Of a stretch of DNA of 64,000 bases, positions 59,831 to 64,000 are shown in pieces. Both the position numbers and the translations under genes were made by a program. This DNA comes from Marinobacter sp. LQ44 (GTDB lineage: Bacteria; Pseudomonadota; Gammaproteobacteria; Pseudomonadales; Oleiphilaceae). Numbering within the stretch: the stretch's first letter is position 1; each line of letters opens with the position of its first letter. Under the pieces are notes generated by a model. That model did no database searches. It was not told where the DNA came from and was given only the letters and a program-made list of their open reading frames with translations. The DNA lies in contig NZ_CP014754.1 in the NCBI RefSeq assembly GCF_001447155.2, positions 620,001 to 684,000 of the forward strand, given 5' to 3'.

Positions 59831-60367
59831 ATGGCGTCTTTGCAGGAACAACTACTCAAGGCCGGGCTGGCCGACGAAAAGAAAGCCAAAAGCATACGCA
59901 ACGAAAAGCGCAAACAACGCAAACAGCAACCCAAAGGGGCCGTTCAGATAAATGAAACCGAGGAACGCGCTCGCCAGGCTCGCGCTGAAAAGGCCGAGCG
60001 GGACCGCCAGCTGAATCTGGAACGGCAGAAAGAAGCGGAAAAGAAAGCCATTCAGGCTCAGATTCGGCAACTGGTAGACAGCAACAAACTGAATCGCAGC
60101 CGCGCAGAAACCTCGTACCAGTTCGTTCACGACAAGAAAATCAAAAAGATTTTTGTAGACGACACCATGGTGGACCAACTCTCCCGAGGCCGCCTCGCCG
60201 TGGTATTTGTCAACGGTGAGTATGAAGTGGTTGCCGAGGGTGTCGCCCGCAAAATCATGGAACGGGACGAGCTGGCAGTGATTGTACTGCACGACCGTAG
60301 CCAGAATGATCAGGGCGATGACGACCCCTATGCAGGATACGAAATTCCCGATGATCTGATGTGGTAA
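59831..60367 (+). CDS. YaiL-like nucleoprotein (DUF2058)
   Basis: A 178-residue protein. The N-terminal half is a highly charged helix (GLADEKKAKSIRNEKRKQRKQQPKG, then about 60 residues of Arg/Glu/Lys-rich coiled coil); the C-terminal half is compact, with NRSRAETSYQFVHDKKIKKIFVDD and ending YAGYEIPDDLMW. This is the DUF2058 family, thought to bind nucleic acid; its function is unproven. GGAG lies seven bases before the ATG. It is divergent from dbpA and has its own terminator. Confidence 0.9.
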   Translation: MASLQEQLLKAGLADEKKAKSIRNEKRKQRKQQPKGAVQINETEERARQARAEKAERDRQLNLERQKEAEKKAIQAQIRQLVDSNKLNRSRAETSYQFVHDKKIKKIFVDDTMVDQLSRGRLAVVFVNGEYEVVAEGVARKIMERDELAVIVLHDRSQNDQGDDDPYAGYEIPDDLMW

Positions 60368-60385
60368 ATACCCGCCTCACCACGA

Positions 60386-60425
60386 AAGCCGGTAGCGCCC
60401 TAGCGCTGCCGGCTTCAGTTTTTTT
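60386..60425 (+). terminator. Rho-independent terminator of the DUF2058 gene
   Basis: AAGCCGGTAGCGC pairs with GCGCTGCCGGCTT (one G-T), followed by CAG and a run of seven T. Confidence 0.9.
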
Positions 60426-60477
60426 GCCACCGTTCTAATGACCTGGCAACGATCTCAAGACTGCAAGTTCACGCCTG

Positions 60478-60669
60478 TTAGTGGAGCTTGTGCCGATCAA
60501 AAATCTCCTTCACTTCCCGCTCCGCTTCCTCTGGCACGATCACTTTAACCAGCTTGTTTTCTTCATCGATATAAACGTTGTCTCTCGGAATACCCGTGGC
60601 TATCAGGTCATCCCAGGTGTTCTTGGCTTGATCGTGGTTATCGTAACCGCCATTCATTGTCTTGTTCAT
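60478..60669 (-). CDS. Small stress-type protein, unknown
   Basis: A 63-residue soluble protein starting MNKTMNGGYDNHDQAKNTWDDLIATGIPRDNVYIDEE and ending IVPEEAEREVKEIFDRHKLH. The beta-alpha-beta pattern with an Asp/Asn-rich N terminus recalls small 'general stress' domains, but I do not recognise a characterised homologue. ATG 60669 has GGGAG eight bases upstream. It is separated from the tRNA genes by about 140 bases without features. Confidence 0.7.
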   Translation of the reverse strand: MNKTMNGGYDNHDQAKNTWDDLIATGIPRDNVYIDEENKLVKVIVPEEAEREVKEIFDRHKLH

Positions 60670-60808
60670 CACTGGCACTCCCTGGCAAATGATTGGGCGT
60701 CACCAGAAAGAATAGGAGGAAGATGCGGGATTGTACAACTTTTAACCAACGTGCAGGCGGGCTTCGGTCAAACCTCTATCGGTTCAAATTCTCCCAGCTA
60801 TACAAAGC

Positions 60809-60850
60809 AAAACGCCCCAGCTTGTGAGGTATACAAGCTGAGGCGTTTTG
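60809..60850 (-). terminator. Terminator after the tRNA-Arg genes
   Basis: On the minus strand ACGCCTCAGCTTGT-ATACCTC-ACAAGCTGGGGCGT is followed by TTTGC; it ends the tRNA transcript. Confidence 0.8.
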
Positions 60851-60859
60851 GTCTTTATT

Positions 60860-60936
60860 TGGCGCGGCTGGGAGGATTCGAACCTCCGACCGCCTGGTTC
60901 GTAGCCAGGTACTCTATCCAGCTGAGCTACAGCCGC
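60860..60936 (-). tRNA. tRNA-Arg (ACG), distal copy
   Basis: 77 bases with CCA encoded. Acceptor GCGGCTG, D arm AGCTCAGCTGGATAGAG, anticodon loop CTACGAA (ACG) and T arm GGTTCGAATCC. It is identical to the copy 97 bases away. Confidence 0.98.
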
Positions 60937-60956
60937 TAAAAACGGTTTTGCGATAG

Positions 60957-61033
60957 TGGCGCGGCTGGGAGGATTCGAACCTCCGACCGCCTGGTTCGTA
61001 GCCAGGTACTCTATCCAGCTGAGCTACAGCCGC
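60957..61033 (-). tRNA. tRNA-Arg (ACG), proximal copy
   Basis: The same 77-base tRNA as at 60860-60936, separated from it by 20 bases, so both are co-transcribed with tRNA-Ser. Confidence 0.98.
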
Positions 61034-61089
61034 GCATCTTTCGCATTGGTTGAATGCTGCTTCAACCTGTTCTCATTTCCCCAAAAGGA

Positions 61090-61181
<92 letters not shown>

Positions 61182-61264
61182 TTGAGAACGGGGCGTATAC
61201 TACCATAATTTTTCTGTTTTCATAGGGTTGACACGAGTTTTTTCTACTCGATTTTCCCCTCCAT

Positions 61265-61302
61265 CAAAAAAGCCGCTCAGGTTTCCCGTGAGCGGCTTTT
61301 TA
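61265..61302 (-). terminator. Rho-independent terminator of csrA
   Basis: AAAAAAGCCGCTCA pairs with TGAGCGGCTTTTT around a 9-base loop, just past the csrA stop. Confidence 0.92.
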
Positions 61303-61306
61303 TTGA

Positions 61307-61504
61307 TCAACGATTGCCCGGTTCCGGCTCGTCTGAGCCTTTTTCGGACTGAATCCGCTGATAGATTTCTTCACGGTGAACCGCGACGTCTTTGGGCGCG
61401 TTAACACCGATACGTACCTGGTTCCCCTTCACTCCAAGAACGGTAACGGTAATCTCGTCACCGATCATCAGAGTTTCGCCAACACGGCGGGTCAAAATCA
61501 ACAT
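61307..61504 (-). CDS. csrA: Carbon storage regulator CsrA/RsmA
   Basis: A 65-residue RNA-binding dimer that controls translation by binding GGA motifs in leaders. The canonical [35 protein letters not shown] and [10 protein letters not shown] with Arg44 are intact. AAAGGGAT precedes the ATG. It follows lysC by about 170 bases in the conserved alaS-lysC-csrA order and ends with a strong terminator. Confidence 0.98.
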   Translation of the reverse strand: MLILTRRVGETLMIGDEITVTVLGVKGNQVRIGVNAPKDVAVHREEIYQRIQSEKGSDEPEPGNR

Positions 61505-61675
61505 ATCCCTTTCTCCCTATTCCAAACCAACCTGTTCCGACAACAGAATGTTGTACTTATAGCTTTTATAAAGAGATCACCGATCATACTAAAGACGCAA
61601 TAATACTTATACCCCTTCGCATCTCGATAGCTATTATCAATGACTCAAAAAGGCGCGCTTGCGAGCATCCTGCTG

Positions 61676-62914
61676 TTAAGCGCCCTCGTCCACCCCGGCC
61701 TGATCCAGCTCAAATGCACTGTGCAGTGCACGAACCGCCAGCTCGAGATACTTCTCATCGATCACCACCGAAATCTTGATTTCAGAGGTGGAGATCATCT
61801 GAATATTAATACCTTCTTTGGACAGCGCCTCAAACATTTTAGTTGCTACGCCAGCGTGCGAGCGCATGCCTACGCCCACAATGCTCACTTTCGCAATCTT
61901 GCTGTCGCCACCCACTTCGCCAGCGCCAATTTCGCTGGAGGTGCCACGCAGAACTTCCTGGGCCCGCTTGAAGTCGTTACGGTGAACAGTGAAGGTAAAA
62001 GCCGTTTTGTTGTCCTCACCCACGTTCTGAACAATCATGTCCACTTCAATATTGGCATCGCTAACCGGCTTCAGAATCCGCAGGGCGCTACCCGGAGTGT
62101 CGGGCACACCTGAAATGGTCAGTTTGGCTTCATCACGATTGAAAGCAATGCCGGAAACAACCGGTTGTTCCATGGCGTTCTCATCCTCAAAAGTAATCAG
62201 GGTGCCTTCACCTTCCTGGAAGCTGGAAAGCACTCTTAATGGAACATTATATTTACCTGCAAATTCGACGGCGCGAATCTGGAGCACTTTCGAGCCCAGG
62301 CTGGCCATCTCAAGCATTTCTTCAAATGTAATTCGATCGAGCCGGCGAGCGCTGTCTACCACCCGCGGGTCGGTTGTATAAACGCCGTCCACATCTGTGT
62401 AGATCTGGCACTCATCAGCTTTCAGGGCAGCCGCCAAAGCCACAGCGGTGGTGTCTGAACCGCCGCGACCGAGTGTGGTAATGTTGCCGTGCTCGTCGAT
62501 ACCCTGGAAGCCCGCAACCACCACTACCCGGCCGGCTTCCAGGTCTTCACGCATGCGCTGCTCATCAATCTGCTTGATCCGCGCCTTGGTGTGGCTGCTA
62601 TCTGTCAGGATGCGCACCTGTGAGCCGGTGTAAGACCGGGCATCACAGCCACGCTTCTGCAGTGCCATAGACAACAGCGCGATGGTTACCTGCTCACCGG
62701 TAGACACCAGTACATCCATTTCCCGAGGTACCGGATCTTCCATAATGTCGTTGGCCAGGGCGATCAGCCGGTTGGTTTCTCCGCTCATGGCAGAGACCAC
62801 AACCACCACATCGTGCCCGTCTTTACGGAACTGACACACCTTGTCAGCGACCGCCTCAATCCGCTCGGTTGTACCAACGGACGTACCACCAAATTTCTGA
62901 ACCAACAGAGCCAT
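61676..62914 (-). CDS. lysC: Aspartate kinase
   Basis: A 412-residue enzyme that phosphorylates aspartate, the entry to lysine, threonine and methionine synthesis. The start [24 protein letters not shown], the [13 protein letters not shown] loop and two C-terminal ACT domains ([32 protein letters not shown]) match the class feedback-regulated by lysine and threonine in Pseudomonas. ATG 62914 is chosen over an upstream frame to 62944, which lacks family similarity. It lies between alaS and csrA. Confidence 0.96.
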   Translation of the reverse strand: MALLVQKFGGTSVGTTERIEAVADKVCQFRKDGHDVVVVVSAMSGETNRLIALANDIMEDPVPREMDVLVSTGEQVTIALLSMALQKRGCDARSYTGSQVRILTDSSHTKARIKQIDEQRMREDLEAGRVVVVAGFQGIDEHGNITTLGRGGSDTTAVALAAALKADECQIYTDVDGVYTTDPRVVDSARRLDRITFEEMLEMASLGSKVLQIRAVEFAGKYNVPLRVLSSFQEGEGTLITFEDENAMEQPVVSGIAFNRDEAKLTISGVPDTPGSALRILKPVSDANIEVDMIVQNVGEDNKTAFTFTVHRNDFKRAQEVLRGTSSEIGAGEVGGDSKIAKVSIVGVGMRSHAGVATKMFEALSKEGINIQMISTSEIKISVVIDEKYLELAVRALHSAFELDQAGVDEGA

Positions 62915-63021
62915 GTTTTGCCAAACTCCGAACCGGGGACTCAAAGCGGAACACCGATTGCCCGCCCATCAAATAAAGCGGGCGGAATTATAAACCTCCG
63001 CCCGCGTCCAAAAACAGTTGC

Positions 63022-64000
63022 TTAACCGATATTTTGTTCAACCCAGGCCGGAACGCCTGCCAGGGCATCCGCCAGCTTGGACGGGTCGTTACCGCCACCC
63101 TGGGCCATATCCGGTCGGCCACCACCTTTACCGTCCACTTGCGCCGCCAGATGCTTCATCAGATCGCCGGCTTTGATACGGCCAGTGGCAGACTTGGTAA
63201 CCCCGGCAACCAGGGTAACCTTGCCGTCGTCCACGGTGGCCAGAACCACCACACCCTCGCCCAGTTTATTCTTCAACTGGTCGGCGGTTTCCATCAGTGC
63301 CTTGCGGTCAGCGCCTTCCAGCTCTGCCGCGACCACTTTGAGCCCGGCCACCTCTACGGCATTTCCAGCAAGATCACTGCCTGCGGAACTGGCGAGCTTG
63401 GCTTTCAGTGCATCCACGTCTTTTTCCAGCTGGCGGTTGCGGTCGAGAACCTGCTGCACTTTGTCCACGACGGTCTCACGGGTGCCTTTGACCAGGCGGG
63501 CCGTTTCGCGCAGGGTTCGTTCAGTAGCGTCCAGCCATTCCAGCGCACCAAACCCGGTCACCGCCTCAATACGGCGAACACCGGAGGAGATACCGCTCTC
63601 CGAGGTAATCCTGAACAGACCAATATCACCGGTGCGAGACACGTGGGTGCCACCACAAAGCTCAACAGAGTAGCTGTCGATTCCCATGCTCAACACGCGA
63701 ACCACATCGCCATACTTCTCACCGAACAGAGCCATGGCACCTTTCTCTTTGGCGGACTCCATGTCGGTCACGTCAACCTGAACCGGCGTATTCTCCAGAA
63801 CCTGTTCGTTTACCTGACGCTCAATCTCTTTCAACTGTTCCGGGCTAACCGCTTCAAAATGGGAAAAATCGAAACGCAGTTTGTCCGGGTCAACCAGTGA
63901 GCCCTTCTGGGTGACATGCTCCCCCAGAACCTTGCGCAGCGCCGCGTGCAACAGATGGGTGGCAGAATGGTTGCGTTTGGTGCGCTCACGCCGGGCGTGA
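63022..64000 (-). CDS. alaS: Alanyl-tRNA synthetase, C-terminal part, runs off the window
   Basis: About 325 C-terminal residues; the 5' part lies beyond position 64000. The editing-domain zinc ligands are present: [13 protein letters not shown] (H-x-x-x-H) and ELCGGTHV (C-x-x-x-H). A coiled coil ([27 protein letters not shown]) leads to the C-Ala domain ending [15 protein letters not shown]. It charges tRNA-Ala and edits mischarged Ser or Gly. The lysC gene follows after about 107 bases. Confidence 0.97.
   Translation of the reverse strand, partial: HARRERTKRNHSATHLLHAALRKVLGEHVTQKGSLVDPDKLRFDFSHFEAVSPEQLKEIERQVNEQVLENTPVQVDVTDMESAKEKGAMALFGEKYGDVVRVLSMGIDSYSVELCGGTHVSRTGDIGLFRITSESGISSGVRRIEAVTGFGALEWLDATERTLRETARLVKGTRETVVDKVQQVLDRNRQLEKDVDALKAKLASSAGSDLAGNAVEVAGLKVVAAELEGADRKALMETADQLKNKLGEGVVVLATVDDGKVTLVAGVTKSATGRIKAGDLMKHLAAQVDGKGGGRPDMAQGGGNDPSKLADALAGVPAWVEQNIG

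Overview
The window looks like a chromosomal segment of a marine gammaproteobacterium, most likely Marinobacter or a close relative. That assignment is inference. It rests on the gyrA-serC-pheA-hisC-tyrA/aroA-cmk-rpsA-ihfB-lapA-lapB-pyrF gene order shared with pseudomonads and their allies, a sodium-pumping oxaloacetate decarboxylase, an imuA-imuB-dnaE2 mutagenesis cassette, and an alaS-lysC-csrA-tRNA order. Core genes are GC-rich; the accessory region is visibly more mixed.

Layout. 1-1.5 kb: an aspartate aminotransferase and tRNA-Asn. 1.5-1.9 kb: two copies of a long palindromic intergenic element. 1.9-15.3 kb: a leftward supraoperon joining DNA gyrase A to serine, aromatic and histidine biosynthesis, CMP kinase, ribosomal protein S1, IHF-beta, the LapA/LapB envelope regulators and OMP decarboxylase. 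15.4-29.0 kb: purU, ggt, a small YkoF-like gene coupled to a second FtsH, a Usp protein, a Lon-like protease, a YghU-type GST and an ABC/FtsX/HlyD export system.

29.1-47.7 kb is accessory: a chromosomal integron. The integrase intI (47.7-48.7 kb) lies at the right end and the cassette array reads leftward from an attI region near 47.34 kb. I count about 16 attC sites plus one relic. Cassettes carry six toxin-antitoxin modules (ccdAB, RelE/ParE-Phd, brnTA, two near-identical yefM-yoeB and one divergent yefM/yoeB-like pair) and several small unknown proteins. The array holds two identical IS110/IS1111-type elements sitting inside attC sites, and an IS21-family element whose istA is split by a recombinase-in-trio (RIT) element. 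A two-cassette block occurs twice.

48.7-54.4 kb: phhB, then imuA-imuB-dnaE2 under a perfect LexA box; intI has its own near-consensus LexA box, so cassette shuffling and error-prone repair are probably co-induced by the SOS response. 54.4-54.6 kb: a third palindromic element. 54.7-58.1 kb: oadGAB. 58.3-64 kb: dbpA, a yaiL-like gene, a small stress-type protein, two tRNA-Arg, tRNA-Ser, csrA, lysC and the 3' part of alaS, which runs off the right edge.

The points most worth following are the palindromic elements with a fixed core but compensating arms, the IS1111-type elements whose right-end noncoding DNA carries words matching their attC targets, and the RIT insertion with its three CCGG copies and a palindromic scar. 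Also worth attention are the repeat-rich attI region and the decayed cassettes (frameshifted ccdA and a gene with two in-frame stops).
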